Positions 46,918-56,235 of a stretch of DNA of 64,000 nucleotides are shown piece by piece. Numbering within the stretch: the stretch's first letter is position 1; each line of letters opens with the position of its first letter. The notes beneath the pieces were generated by a model, which did not search any database, was not told the origin of the DNA, and was given only the letters and a program-made list of their open reading frames with translations. Position numbers and translations under genes: made by a program. Origin of the DNA: Micromonospora wenchangensis (GTDB lineage: Bacteria; Actinomycetota; Actinomycetes; Mycobacteriales; Micromonosporaceae); NCBI RefSeq assembly GCF_002210435.1, contig NZ_MZMV01000009.1, forward strand, positions 1 to 64,000, read 5' to 3'.

Positions 46918-48169
46918 GGTCCAACTCCGCTCGGATGTCCTGGAAGGCGGTGTAGTTCGCGATGACCTCCAGCCGGCCCGGCGGGACCGCCCGGACCGCC
47001 TCGCCGAACGCCCGGACGTGCTGGAACGGCACCCCGTTGACGTCGAGCCGGACCGCCAGGTCGTACGCGCGGTCGCCGGTGATCAGCACCTGCCGGCCGC
47101 GCAGCGGGGCGAAGTCGACGTCGAACAGCCAGGAGGTGTCCAGCCCGTCGGGGTCACGGGCGTTGATGGACAGCAGGGTGGGCGCCTCGTCGGCCATGTC
47201 GAACGCCTCCAGCCAGCTGGCCGGGTTCTTGGCCAGCAGCAGCCGGATGTTGCGCCCGTCCCGGTCGACCTGGGCGTACCGGCCGGCGACCGAGGTGACC
47301 GTGTGCAGCCGGGAGACGGCGTCGACGGGGCGTACCCCGAACTCGGCGGCGACGGCCAGCGCGGTGGCGGCGTTGCCGAGGTTGACCTTGCCGGGGAGCT
47401 GGAGGGTCACCTTGTGCCAGGCCCCGGTGGGGTCGAGCACGCCGTCGTCCTCCACCGTCCACTGGGCGTCCGGGCGGCGCAGCGGGCAGCCGGTGCACCA
47501 CCACTGCTCACCGGAACGCTGGATGGTGGAGCCGCACTCCGGGCAGACCCAGGAGTCGTCGTGCCAGCGCTGGCCGGCGCTGAACCAGGTGACGTGCGGC
47601 GGGCGGACGCCCTGCGCCGGGTCGGCCGGCGGGGTGGCCGCCCAGACCACCATCGGGTCGTCGGCGTTGGCCACCACCCGCACGTCGGTGTGCCGGACCA
47701 GCGCCGCGCGCCAGAGCTGCGCCATCATGGCGACCTCCTTGGCCCGGTCGAGCTGGTCGCGGGAGAGGTTGAGCAGGGCCACCACGTGCGGCTCGGTGGC
47801 CTCCAGCACCTGCGCGAGGTAGTGCTCGTCGACCTCCAGCACCGCGTACGGGGTGCTGCCGGCCTTGGCCAGCGCCGAGGTGTGCCCGGTGGGCATGTTG
47901 GCGCCGAACGAGTTGGTCGCGACCCGGCCGAGCACGCCGACGGCGGCGGCGCTGAGCCGGGTGGTGGTGGTCTTGCCGTTGGTGCCGGAGACCAGCGCGA
48001 TGGCACGCCCGGCCGAGAGGTGGGCCAGCAGGTCCGGGTCGATCTTCAGCCCGATCCATCCGCCGATCACCGAGCCGTCGCCCCGGCCGGCGGCGCGCGA
48101 CAGCGCCGCGGCGGTCCTCGACACGGAGCTGGCCACCTTCGCCCGCAGGGGCATCTTCGCGTCCGTCAC
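46907..48169 (-). CDS. murT: MurT, Mur-ligase subunit of lipid II isoglutaminyl synthase
   Basis: The 420-residue Mur-ligase-like ATPase has the P-loop ALVSGTNGKTTTTRL, the middle domain ANMPTGHTSALAKAG, LLNLSRDQLDRAKEV, and a Cys4 zinc ribbon (WVCPECGS and WWCTGCPLR) that sets MurT apart from MurC-F. With GatD it forms the amidated isoglutamine in the peptidoglycan stem. I chose the GTG at 48169 because TAACCT (48177-48182 on the minus strand) lies 7 nt upstream, suggesting a leaderless message; an in-frame ATG five codons later is an alternative. It diverges from the dcw cluster. Confidence 0.93.
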   Translation of the reverse strand: MTDAKMPLRAKVASSVSRTAAALSRAAGRGDGSVIGGWIGLKIDPDLLAHLSAGRAIALVSGTNGKTTTTRLSAAAVGVLGRVATNSFGANMPTGHTSALAKAGSTPYAVLEVDEHYLAQVLEATEPHVVALLNLSRDQLDRAKEVAMMAQLWRAALVRHTDVRVVANADDPMVVWAATPPADPAQGVRPPHVTWFSAGQRWHDDSWVCPECGSTIQRSGEQWWCTGCPLRRPDAQWTVEDDGVLDPTGAWHKVTLQLPGKVNLGNAATALAVAAEFGVRPVDAVSRLHTVTSVAGRYAQVDRDGRNIRLLLAKNPASWLEAFDMADEAPTLLSINARDPDGLDTSWLFDVDFAPLRGRQVLITGDRAYDLAVRLDVNGVPFQHVRAFGEAVRAVPPGRLEVIANYTAFQDIRAELDRVN

Positions 48170-48176
48170 GCGAGCG

Positions 48177-48182
48177 AGGTTA
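48177..48182 (-). promoter_or_regulatory. -10 hexamer TAACCT of murT
   Basis: Read on the minus strand, TAACCT ends 7 nt before the murT GTG. No ribosome binding site intervenes. Confidence 0.5.
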
Positions 48183-48393
48183 CCGGACCCCCGCGCCCGC
48201 CAGATCGCCGCCGACGGCGAACCGTTCGGTCGGGGCGGGCCGGGCATCCGGTCGGCGGACGTTCCACCGGATGGAGTCGATCTATGTCGGGTAGCGGACG
48301 CGGCTGCGGCCCGGCGCGCCCCTCCACTCCGCTCCACCGGCTCTGACGTGCGGTTTTAGCCGCGACGGCGACGCGCCGGGGCGGCGATTCTGG
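48183..48393. other. Divergent intergenic region, murT to mraZ
   Basis: Apart from the murT promoter at one end and the mraZ promoter with MraZ-type repeats at the other, I see no gene or repeat here. Confidence 0.5.
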
Positions 48394-48437
48394 TTGCAGG
48401 TGGAGGGAAGTGGAGTAGAGTGGGGCGCAATGGTGAG
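48394..48437 (+). promoter_or_regulatory. mraZ promoter with MraZ-type 10-bp direct repeats
   Basis: GTGGAGGGAA, GTGGAGTAGA and GTGGGGCGCA start at 48400, 48410 and 48420, and a weaker TGGTGAG follows at 48431. A GTGG core every 10 bp puts all copies on one DNA face, as known for MraZ operators. The possible -35 TTGCAG (48394-48399) and -10 TAGAGT (48416-48421, spacer 16) overlap the repeats, so bound MraZ would block the promoter. Confidence 0.75.
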
Positions 48438-48508
48438 GCCGGGAGGGCCCACCGGCCCAGGGGGTCAGCGGCGCCGCGAACGCCGCTCAGGGCAAGGGGG
48501 TTGGGCCG

Positions 48509-48940
48509 ATGTTTCTCGGCACCCACACTCCGCGCCTGGACGAAAAGGGCCGTTTGATCCTTCCGGCCAAGTTCCGGGACGAGCTGGCGGGGGGTGTCGT
48601 GATCACCAAAGGGCAGGATCGCTGCCTCTACGTCTTCCCCACGCCCGAGTTCCAACGGATCGCCGACCAGTTGCGCGCGCAACCGATGACGAACAAGGCG
48701 GCCCGGGCCTACAGCCGGGTCTTCTTCGCCAGCGCGCACGACGAGGTCCCCGACAAGCAGGGCCGGGTCACCATCCCGTCCCACCTGCGGTCCTACGCCG
48801 CGCTCGACCGGGACCTGGTGGTGATCGGGGCGTCCACCCGGGTGGAGATCTGGGACCGGACGGCCTGGGAGAGCTACCTCGCCGACAGCGAAGACGACTT
48901 CGCCGACATCGAGGAGGGGGTGCTGCCCGGCGGTCTGTAG
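48509..48940 (+). CDS. mraZ: MraZ, transcriptional regulator of the dcw cluster
   Basis: The 143-residue protein has two SpoVT/AbrB-type swapped-hairpin repeats: [20 protein letters not shown] (about 2-21) and [20 protein letters not shown] (about 77-96). The DEKGR and DKQGR loops are the DNA-binding signature. It forms a ring and represses its own cluster in other bacteria. It is the first gene of the dcw cluster; the GTGG repeats over its promoter are a likely autoregulatory site. An AAGGGGG lies upstream of the ATG at 48509. A 208-base gap separates it from rsmH. Confidence 0.95.
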   Translation: MFLGTHTPRLDEKGRLILPAKFRDELAGGVVITKGQDRCLYVFPTPEFQRIADQLRAQPMTNKAARAYSRVFFASAHDEVPDKQGRVTIPSHLRSYAALDRDLVVIGASTRVEIWDRTAWESYLADSEDDFADIEEGVLPGGL

Positions 48941-49148
48941 GGCGTGGCGACGCCCGACGTACTGCGAGATCTCCAGCCGCTTTCGAGTTCCTGGCGCCCC
49001 TTCCCCGGTGCCAGGGGCACGATCTCCGTTCCGGGCGACGGCCCGGGGCCGGGGCGGGAGCGGATGGGGATCTGGCGGTACGACGGCACGGCGTCGTCCG
49101 ACGAGCAGAGCGCGACACGACGAGACGTATTCCACAGTGGGGGTCGAC

Positions 49149-50258
49149 ATGGGGGAGCTTCGCGGCACGCACGTGCCGGTGCTGCTTGAGCGGTGTCTCG
49201 AGCTGCTGGCCCCCGCGCTGGACCGGGGCGGCCGTACGGTCCACGTCGATGCCACGCTGGGGTTGGCCGGTCACGCCGAGGCGGTGCTGCAACGGCATCC
49301 GCACACGGTGCTGATCGGCCTGGACCGGGACACCGAGGCTTTGGCGCACGCCCGGGTCCGGCTGGCCCGGTTCGCCGACCGGATCCACCTGGAGCACGCC
49401 GTCTACGACGAGTTGCCCGAGGTGGTGGAACGGCTGGGCTACCCGGGCGTCGACTCGGCGCTGTTCGACCTGGGCGTCTCGTCGTTGCAACTCGACGCGC
49501 CCGACCGCGGGTTCGCCTACGCCCAGGACGCGCCGCTGGACATGCGGATGGACCAGACCCGGGGGGTGACCGCCGAAGAGGTGGTCAACAGCTACTCCCA
49601 TCCGGACCTGGCCCGGGTGCTGCGGGTCTACGGCGAGGAGAAGTTCGCCGGCCGGATCGCCTCGGCGATCCTGCGGGAGCGGGAGCGGGGTCGGATCACC
49701 TCCTCGGCCCGGCTGGCGGAGCTGGTCAGGGAGAGCATTCCGGCACCAGCGCGACGAACCGGGGGACACCCGGCCAAGAGAACGTTTCAGGCTTTACGGA
49801 TCGAGGTAAACAGGGAACTGGCGGTGCTGGAGACGGCGCTGCCGGCTGCCCTCGACAAGCTCAACGTGGGCGGTCGCCTGGTGGTCCTGTCCTACCACTC
49901 GCTGGAGGACCGGCTCACCAAGCAGGCGCTCGCCGACCGGGTCCGCAGTAAGGGCCCGGTCGACCTTCCGGTGGAACTCCCCGGGTCGGGTCCGACGTTC
50001 CGGCTGCTCAGCCGGGGCGCAGAACTCGCCGGGGAGGCCGAGGTCGCCGCGAACCCGCGGGCCGCATCCGTGCGGCTGCGGGCGGCGGAGCGACTCGACC
50101 CGGCCACCGGGCAGCAGGGGCGGACCGACCGCGAACGGTCCGGCCGACGGGTCAGGGCGATGCACCAACCGGGCACGGGGTCGACGCGGGGTTCCACAGT
50201 GGACCTGGAGTCGACCCCGGGGGACGGCAGGACTGACGAACAGGGGGAGGGGACATGA
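49149..50258 (+). CDS. rsmH: 16S rRNA (cytosine-1402-N4)-methyltransferase
   Basis: The 369-residue enzyme methylates N4 of C1402 in 16S rRNA. Motifs: [37 protein letters not shown] (SAM loop; the usual GGxGGH is LGLAGH), [36 protein letters not shown], and [16 protein letters not shown] near residue 250. The tail (about 310-369) is a low-complexity Arg/Gly/Thr extension. The ATG at 49149 follows GGGGG; an upstream in-frame stretch to 49008 lacks family sequence. The stop overlaps the next start (ATGA). Confidence 0.94.
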   Translation: MGELRGTHVPVLLERCLELLAPALDRGGRTVHVDATLGLAGHAEAVLQRHPHTVLIGLDRDTEALAHARVRLARFADRIHLEHAVYDELPEVVERLGYPGVDSALFDLGVSSLQLDAPDRGFAYAQDAPLDMRMDQTRGVTAEEVVNSYSHPDLARVLRVYGEEKFAGRIASAILRERERGRITSSARLAELVRESIPAPARRTGGHPAKRTFQALRIEVNRELAVLETALPAALDKLNVGGRLVVLSYHSLEDRLTKQALADRVRSKGPVDLPVELPGSGPTFRLLSRGAELAGEAEVAANPRAASVRLRAAERLDPATGQQGRTDRERSGRRVRAMHQPGTGSTRGSTVDLESTPGDGRTDEQGEGT

Positions 50259-50857
50259 ACGTCAACAAGCGTGACGGCCGCGACGCGGTCGTCGGGCAGC
50301 GCGCACCGCGGTCGGGGGGCCGGACCACGGCGCAGCGTACGACCCGTACCACGACGCCGGCGGACCTCACCGGTCGAGCGGGGCAGGCGCGCCGGGGGGC
50401 GCGCGAGTTCCCCACCCAGGGCAGCGCCGCGTTGCGGCCGGCGGAGCAGCCGGCCACCCGTACCGCCACCACCGCCGCCGGTTCACCCCGGCTGCGGGTG
50501 GCGCCGCCGCCGCCGGTCCGGGTGCCCCGGGCGCCGTTCGCGGCACTGATCGTGGTGCTGGTGGTCGGCGGGGTGCTGGGCATCCTCGCGGTCAACACCA
50601 AGATCAACGAGAACGCGTTCAAGCTCCAGCAGCTCCAGCAGCAGCAGGCCCGCCTCGACGTCGACCAGCAGCAGCTGGAGAAGGAGATCGAGGAGGCCAA
50701 GGAGCCGGGCAACCTGACCGCCGAGGCCCGCAAGCTGGGCCTGGTCGAGGCGGGCGAGCCGGCGTACATCCGGCTGCCGGACGGTCGGCTGATCGGCGTG
50801 CCGCAGCCGGCCGACGGGCAGCCGGCGATCACCAGCCAGCAGGGCAACGGGGGGTAA
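50255..50857 (+). CDS. FtsL-like bitopic septum protein
   Basis: The 200-residue protein has a disordered Arg/Thr/Pro-rich cytoplasmic part (1-90), one transmembrane helix ([19 protein letters not shown], about 95-113) and an external coiled coil (about 115-150, [20 protein letters not shown]) followed by a short domain ([20 protein letters not shown]). This layout and the position between rsmH and ftsI match actinobacterial FtsL, which recruits the FtsQ/FtsB/FtsW/FtsI complex; sequence similarity among FtsL proteins is weak, hence no symbol. ATG at 50255 overlaps the rsmH stop. Confidence 0.82.
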   Translation: MNVNKRDGRDAVVGQRAPRSGGRTTAQRTTRTTTPADLTGRAGQARRGAREFPTQGSAALRPAEQPATRTATTAAGSPRLRVAPPPPVRVPRAPFAALIVVLVVGGVLGILAVNTKINENAFKLQQLQQQQARLDVDQQQLEKEIEEAKEPGNLTAEARKLGLVEAGEPAYIRLPDGRLIGVPQPADGQPAITSQQGNGG

Positions 50858-50862
50858 CGCCC

Positions 50863-53211
50863 GTGCCACCGAGATCCGACGATCCGCGCCGGGACCCCAC
50901 GGGCTCCCGGCGCGGATCGGTTCGTGGCGGGGCCGCCCGGGGCGGCGGGCCCCGGACGCCGGAACCGCGCACCCCCGAACCGCGCACCCCGGAGCAGCGC
51001 GGCGGGGAACCCCCGGCCGCCGGGCCCCGCGCCGGTGAGCCCCGGGGACAGGGCCGCGCCGGTGAACCCCGCACCGGGCAGCCCCGGACCGGGGACGTCG
51101 GGGGGATCTCCGACGCGCGGGCGTACACCCCCCGGGGCCGGACCATCCGGGAGAGCAGCGAGGACCGGGGCGGACAGCGGCGTACCCCCCGGGCCGGCCG
51201 CTCCGGCGACCCGTTCCGCCCCGCGCTGCAGGTGCTCGACGGCGGTCGGGCCGCCGCCAACCGGGCCGGCCGGCGGGAGGCCTCCCCGACCGGGCGCACC
51301 GGCGTCATCCGTACCGTGCCGCCGCGCGCCGTCCCCGACGACGACGAGTTCGCCGAACCGACCACGCCCCGCCGCCGTCCCGGCCGCCGCACCGACACCC
51401 CTGGCCGGGGCGCCCCGCGCCGGACCGAGGCACCCCGGCGCACCGACCGGCCCGCCGGGCGACGGCCGGTGCGCAAGCCGCGCCGCCCGCCGAAGCTCGC
51501 CGAGCCGCGTCGCCGGCTGCGCCTGGGCACCATGCTGGTGCTCGCGGTCTTCGCCGTGATCGGCATCCGGCTGGTCGTCCTGCAGGCCGTGGACACCCCG
51601 GCGTACGCCGGTGGCGGCGTCGACAACCGGCTCACCCGGATCGACCTGCCCGCCCCGCGCGGCTCGATCCAGGACCGCACCGGCGCCCCGCTGGCCCGCA
51701 GCGTCGAGGCCCGGTACGTGTTCGTCGACCCCACCCTGGTCAAGGACCGCACGGAGACCGCGAAGCTGCTCTCCCCGCTGCTCGGCGTCCCCGTCTCCGA
51801 ACTGGCCGAGAAGATGAAGCGGAAGGGCGGCCTGCAGTTCCGCTACCTGGCCCGGGGCGTCGACATCGCGCGGGCCAAGCAGATCGAGGCGCTCGACCTG
51901 GCCGGCATCGGCACCCACCGCGACGAACGCCGCGAGGTGCCCGGCGGCGACCTGGCCGCCAACCTGGTCGGCTTCACCAGCCAGGACATGGACGGACTGG
52001 AGGGCCTGGAGGGCCGCTACGACGACGTGCTGCGCGGGCAGGACGGCCGCCGGGTGTACGAGGCCGGCCTCGGCGACCTCAACGCGCCCATCCCCGGCGG
52101 CTACAGCCAGACCACCGACCCCAAACCGGGCAGCTCGCTGGTGCTCACCATCGACCGGGACCTCCAGTTCCAGGTGCAGCAGATCCTCAGCCGGCAGATG
52201 GCGCAGACCCGGGGTGCGATCGGCGCGGCGGTGGTGCTCGACGTCAAGACCGGTGACGTGCTGGCCCAGGCCAGCAACCCGACCTACAACGCGGCCACGC
52301 CGGAGCAGAGCCGGCCCACCGACCGGGAGGACGCGGCCACCAGCTTCGTGGTCGACCCGGGCTCGGTGCACAAGGCGATCACCTACGGCGCGGCCCTGCA
52401 GGAGGGCATCATCACCCCGGACAGCGCCTGGCCGGTCGCCAACACCATCACCCGGGGCGACGTCACCTTCCGCGACACCCACCCGGCCGACGGCAAGAAG
52501 CTGAGCGTGGCCGGGATGCTGGCCTACTCGTCCAACGTCGGCACCATCGAGGTCGGCGACCGGCTCGGCCCCGACCGGCTGATCGACTACCAGAAGCGGT
52601 TCGGGCTGGGGCAGCCCACCGGCGAGGGGATGCCCGGCGAGGCGTCCGGGCGGCTGCTCCCGGCCGACCAGTGGAGCGGCTCGTCGTACGGGTCGGTGCC
52701 GATCGGGCACAGCGTCGACGCCACCCCGTTGCAGATGGCCGCCGCGTACGCCACCATCGCCAACGACGGGACCTACGTCCAGCCCCACCTGATCAAGGAG
52801 GTGGTCGGGGCGGACGGGACACGCACCCCGTCCGCCGCCCCGGTCACCCGCTCGGTGCTCAGCCCGCAGAACGCGGCCGCCCTGCGCACCCTGCTGGAGG
52901 CGGTGACCACCGTCGACGGCGCGACCGGCCTGGCCGCCGCGGTGCCCGGCTACCGGATCGCCGGCAAGACCGGCACCGGGCTGCGGTACGTCGACGGCAA
53001 GCAGCAGCCCGGCGAGGTGGGGTCGTTCATCGGGATGGCCCCCGCCGAGGCGCCCCGGTACGTGGTGGCGGTCTTCGTGTGGAACCCCGAGGGCGGTGGC
53101 GGCGCGGTCGTCGCCCCGGCGTTCCGCGAGATGATGGGCTTCACGCTGCGTCACTACCGGGTCCCGCCGTCGAGCGGGAAATCCCCCAACTTCGAGGTCT
53201 TTCCGCGCTGA
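50863..53211 (+). CDS. ftsI: Septal penicillin-binding protein 3 (FtsI/PbpB) with long N-terminal extension
   Basis: The 782-residue class B PBP has an Arg/Pro/Gly-rich cytoplasmic extension of about 220 residues, one transmembrane helix (LGTMLVLAVFAVIGIRLVVL), a dimerisation/pedestal domain beginning RIDLPAPRGSIQDRTGAPLA, and the transpeptidase domain. The active-site motifs are SxxK in VVDPGSVHKAITY, SxN in AYSSNVGT, and KTG in IAGKTGTG. It crosslinks septal peptidoglycan together with FtsW. The GTG at 50863 lies 5 bases after the FtsL-like stop. The extension carries short repeats (RTPEP) and is much longer than in most bacteria; relatives with long basic heads exist in actinomycetes. Confidence 0.94.
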   Translation: MPPRSDDPRRDPTGSRRGSVRGGAARGGGPRTPEPRTPEPRTPEQRGGEPPAAGPRAGEPRGQGRAGEPRTGQPRTGDVGGISDARAYTPRGRTIRESSEDRGGQRRTPRAGRSGDPFRPALQVLDGGRAAANRAGRREASPTGRTGVIRTVPPRAVPDDDEFAEPTTPRRRPGRRTDTPGRGAPRRTEAPRRTDRPAGRRPVRKPRRPPKLAEPRRRLRLGTMLVLAVFAVIGIRLVVLQAVDTPAYAGGGVDNRLTRIDLPAPRGSIQDRTGAPLARSVEARYVFVDPTLVKDRTETAKLLSPLLGVPVSELAEKMKRKGGLQFRYLARGVDIARAKQIEALDLAGIGTHRDERREVPGGDLAANLVGFTSQDMDGLEGLEGRYDDVLRGQDGRRVYEAGLGDLNAPIPGGYSQTTDPKPGSSLVLTIDRDLQFQVQQILSRQMAQTRGAIGAAVVLDVKTGDVLAQASNPTYNAATPEQSRPTDREDAATSFVVDPGSVHKAITYGAALQEGIITPDSAWPVANTITRGDVTFRDTHPADGKKLSVAGMLAYSSNVGTIEVGDRLGPDRLIDYQKRFGLGQPTGEGMPGEASGRLLPADQWSGSSYGSVPIGHSVDATPLQMAAAYATIANDGTYVQPHLIKEVVGADGTRTPSAAPVTRSVLSPQNAAALRTLLEAVTTVDGATGLAAAVPGYRIAGKTGTGLRYVDGKQQPGEVGSFIGMAPAEAPRYVVAVFVWNPEGGGGAVVAPAFREMMGFTLRHYRVPPSSGKSPNFEVFPR

Positions 53212-53288
53212 CCGGGAACGGCGGGACATCATCGGTGAGTGCCGACGAACCACCGGGGCGGCTGTGCGGCCGGAACCGGACGACCGGG

Positions 53289-53294
53289 TAGGGT
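53289..53294 (+). promoter_or_regulatory. -10 hexamer TAGGGT upstream of murE
   Basis: TAGGGT ends 8 nt before the GTG at 53303; there is no ribosome site. It would allow murE and downstream genes to be transcribed apart from ftsI. Confidence 0.5.
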
Positions 53295-53302
53295 CTGACG
53301 CC

Positions 53303-54826
53303 GTGCCCGGCAATCCACGCCCCCGTACCGTGCCCGGAGTCCGGCTCGGCGACCTCGCCGACCGGCTCGCCGTGACGCCGCCGGCCGACGCCGCCGCGCT
53401 GGTCGTGACCGGGGTGACCCACGCCAGCCAGGAGGTCCGCCCCGGCGACCTGTACGCCGCGCTGCCCGGCGCCCGCCGGCACGGCGCCCAGTTCGCCGCC
53501 GCCGCCGCCACGGCCGGCGCGGTGGCCGTGCTGACCGACCCGGCCGGTGCCGTGGCGGCCGGCGCGACCGGGCTGCCCGTCCTGGTGACGCCCGACCCCC
53601 GGGCGGTGCTGGGCGAGCTGGCCGCCGCCGTCTACGGCGACCCGACCGACGGGCTGACCGTGATCGGGGTGACCGGCACCGCCGGCAAGACCTCGACGGC
53701 CTACCTGATCGAGTCCGGGTTGCGCGCCGCCGGCCACGTCACCGGCCTGATCGGCACCGTGGAGACCCGGCTGGGCGACCTGGTGACCGACAGCGTGCGG
53801 ACCACCCCGGAGGCCACCGACCTGCACGCCCTGCTCGCCGCCGCGCGGGAACGCGGGGTGACCGCGGTGGTCATGGAGGTGTCCAGCCACGCCCTGGCGA
53901 TGGGACGTGTCGGCGGGGTCCGGTTCACCGTCGGCGGCTACACCAACTTCGGCTCCGACCACCTCGACTTCCACGCCGACTCGGCCGACTACTTCGCGGC
54001 GAAGGCGAAGCTGTTCGACGGGCGCTGCCGGGTCGAGGTGCTCAACCACGACGACCCGGCGTTGCGCCCGCTGTACCGGCCGGCCACGGTCAGCTACTCG
54101 GCGGCCGGCGACCCGACCGCTACCTGGTGGGCCGACCGGGTCGACGGCGAGGGCTACGCCCAGCGGTTCACCGCCCACGGCCCGGACGACCTGGTCCTGC
54201 CCGCCGGGGTGGCGCTGCCCGGCCGGCACAACGTGGCCAACGCGCTGCTCGCGATCGCCTGCCTGGTCGCCGCCGGGGTCGACCCGACGACCGCCGCCGC
54301 CGGGGTGGCCGCCTGCGGCGGGGTGCCCGGCCGGCTGGAACTGGTCAGCGGGGACGCCCCGGTGCGTGGCGTGGTCGACTACGCGCACAAGACCGACGCC
54401 GTGGTGGCCGCCCTGGCCGCGCTGCGTGACTCGGGCACCGGCCGGCTGATCTGCGTCATCGGCGCCGGGGGCGACCGGGACCGGGGCAAGCGTCCGGCGA
54501 TGGGCGCCGCCGCCGCCCGGGGCGCGGACGTGGTGCTGGTGACCGACGACAACCCGCGCACCGAGGACCCGGCGACGATCCGGGCCGAGGTGCTGGCCGG
54601 GGCGTACGGGGCCGAGGCGGCCGCCCGGATCGTCGAGGTGCCGGGCCGGCGGGAGGCGATCGCCGAGGCGGTGCGGCTGGCCGGGCCGGGTGACGTGGTG
54701 GCGCTGCTCGGCAAGGGGCACGAACGCGGTCAGGAGATCGCCGGCGAGGTGTACCCGTTCGACGACCGGACCGAGCTGGCGGAGGCGTTGCGCGTCCGCT
54801 TCGGCGACCTGGCGGGTCGACGGTGA
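53303..54826 (+). CDS. murE: UDP-MurNAc-tripeptide synthetase (meso-DAP adding)
   Basis: The 507-residue Mur ligase adds the third residue of the stem peptide. The P-loop is IGVTGTAGKTSTAYLI, then VETRLGDL, EVSSHALAMGRV, NFGSDHLDFHAD, and GAGGDRDRGKRPAMG. The motif DDNPRTEDP near residue 415 is the DNPR signature for meso-diaminopimelate rather than lysine. I chose the GTG at 53303, with conserved sequence GVRLGDLADRL soon after; a slightly longer in-frame start at 53264 lies before the promoter hexamer. The stop overlaps murF (GTGA). Confidence 0.95.
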   Translation: MPGNPRPRTVPGVRLGDLADRLAVTPPADAAALVVTGVTHASQEVRPGDLYAALPGARRHGAQFAAAAATAGAVAVLTDPAGAVAAGATGLPVLVTPDPRAVLGELAAAVYGDPTDGLTVIGVTGTAGKTSTAYLIESGLRAAGHVTGLIGTVETRLGDLVTDSVRTTPEATDLHALLAAARERGVTAVVMEVSSHALAMGRVGGVRFTVGGYTNFGSDHLDFHADSADYFAAKAKLFDGRCRVEVLNHDDPALRPLYRPATVSYSAAGDPTATWWADRVDGEGYAQRFTAHGPDDLVLPAGVALPGRHNVANALLAIACLVAAGVDPTTAAAGVAACGGVPGRLELVSGDAPVRGVVDYAHKTDAVVAALAALRDSGTGRLICVIGAGGDRDRGKRPAMGAAAARGADVVLVTDDNPRTEDPATIRAEVLAGAYGAEAAARIVEVPGRREAIAEAVRLAGPGDVVALLGKGHERGQEIAGEVYPFDDRTELAEALRVRFGDLAGRR

Positions 54827-56235
54827 TCCCGCTGAGCCTGGCCGAGGTGGCCGCGGCGGTCGACGGCCGGCTGCACGCCGCCGACCCGGACACCCGGGTC
54901 ACCGGCCCGGTCGAGTTCGACTCCCGCAAGGTCGTCGCCGGGGCGTTGTTCGTGGCGTTCCCCGGCGAACGGGTCGACGGGCACGACTACGCCGCCGGTG
55001 CCGTCGCCGCCGGCGCGGTGGCGGTGCTCGGCACCCGGGAGCTGCCCGGGGTGCCGATGGTGCTGGTGGACGACGCGCTGGCCGCGCTGGGCCGGCTGGC
55101 CCGGGCCGTGGTGGACCGGCTGCCGGGGCTCACCGTGATCGGGTTGACCGGGTCGTCGGGCAAGACCACCACCAAGGACCTGGTCGCGCAGCTCGCCGTC
55201 CGGCTCGGCCCGACGGTCGCCCCGCCCGGATCGTTCAACAACGAGCTGGGCCACCCGTACACCGCGTTGCAGGCCACCGACCAGACCCGGTACCTGGTGA
55301 TGGAGAAGGGGGCGCGCGGCGTCGGGCACGTCCGCTACCTCTGCGACGTGGTGCCGCCGCGGATCTCGGTGGTGCTCAACGTCGGGGTGGCGCACCTGGG
55401 CGAGTTCGGCTCGGTGGAGAACATCGCCCTGGCCAAGGGGGAGCTGGTGGAGGCGCTGCCGGCCGACGGGCTGGCGGTGCTCAACGCCGACGACCCGCTG
55501 GTCGCCGCGATGGCGTCGCGCACCGCCGCCCGGGTGGTCCGCTACGGCGAGTCGGCCGACGCCGACGTGCGCGCGGTGGACGTCACCCTGGACGGGCACG
55601 GCCGGCCGGCGTACACCCTGGTCACCCCGGAGGGGACGGCCCCGGTGCGGCTCGGCCTGACCGGCCGGCACCAGGTCTCCAACTCGCTCGCCGCGGCGGC
55701 GGTGGCCCGGGAGCTGGGCATGCCGCTGGCCGAGCTGGCGGCGGCCCTGGGTGACCTGGGGCTGGTCTCCACCCGCCGGATGGACGTCTTCACCCGTCCC
55801 GACGGGGTGACCGTGATCGACGACTCGTACAACGCCAACCCGGCCTCGACGGCGGTGGCGCTGCGCGCGCTGGCCGGGATGCACCGGGGCGGGCGGACGT
55901 TCGCCGCGCTGGGCTACATGGCCGAGCTGGGCGCGTACGAGGACGAGGGGCACCGGGAGGTCGGCCGGCTCGCGGCCGAGCTCGGTGTCGACCGGCTGCT
56001 CGTGGTGGGTGAGCCGGCCGCGCCGATCCACGAGGGCGCGACAGCGGTAAGTGACTGGGGAGGAGAGTCGGTGCTGCTCACCGATCAGGCGGCGGCCGTC
56101 GAGGTGCTGCGCAGCGAGCTACGACCGGGCGACGTCGTCCTGGTGAAGGGCTCCCGGTACCGGACCTGGGAGGTGGCCGACGCGCTGCGGGCCGACGTCC
56201 CGGGTGACGGGGCCGGCGCGGGGGGTGCCGCGTGA
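54823..56235 (+). CDS. murF: UDP-MurNAc-tripeptide:D-Ala-D-Ala ligase
   Basis: The 470-residue Mur ligase attaches D-Ala-D-Ala to complete the pentapeptide. The P-loop is [16 protein letters not shown], followed by [59 protein letters not shown] and YNANPAS, all typical of MurF. It starts with GTG at 54823, overlapping the murE stop, and its own stop overlaps mraY (GTGA), so murE-murF-mraY are translationally coupled. Confidence 0.95.
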   Translation: MIPLSLAEVAAAVDGRLHAADPDTRVTGPVEFDSRKVVAGALFVAFPGERVDGHDYAAGAVAAGAVAVLGTRELPGVPMVLVDDALAALGRLARAVVDRLPGLTVIGLTGSSGKTTTKDLVAQLAVRLGPTVAPPGSFNNELGHPYTALQATDQTRYLVMEKGARGVGHVRYLCDVVPPRISVVLNVGVAHLGEFGSVENIALAKGELVEALPADGLAVLNADDPLVAAMASRTAARVVRYGESADADVRAVDVTLDGHGRPAYTLVTPEGTAPVRLGLTGRHQVSNSLAAAAVARELGMPLAELAAALGDLGLVSTRRMDVFTRPDGVTVIDDSYNANPASTAVALRALAGMHRGGRTFAALGYMAELGAYEDEGHREVGRLAAELGVDRLLVVGEPAAPIHEGATAVSDWGGESVLLTDQAAAVEVLRSELRPGDVVLVKGSRYRTWEVADALRADVPGDGAGAGGAA

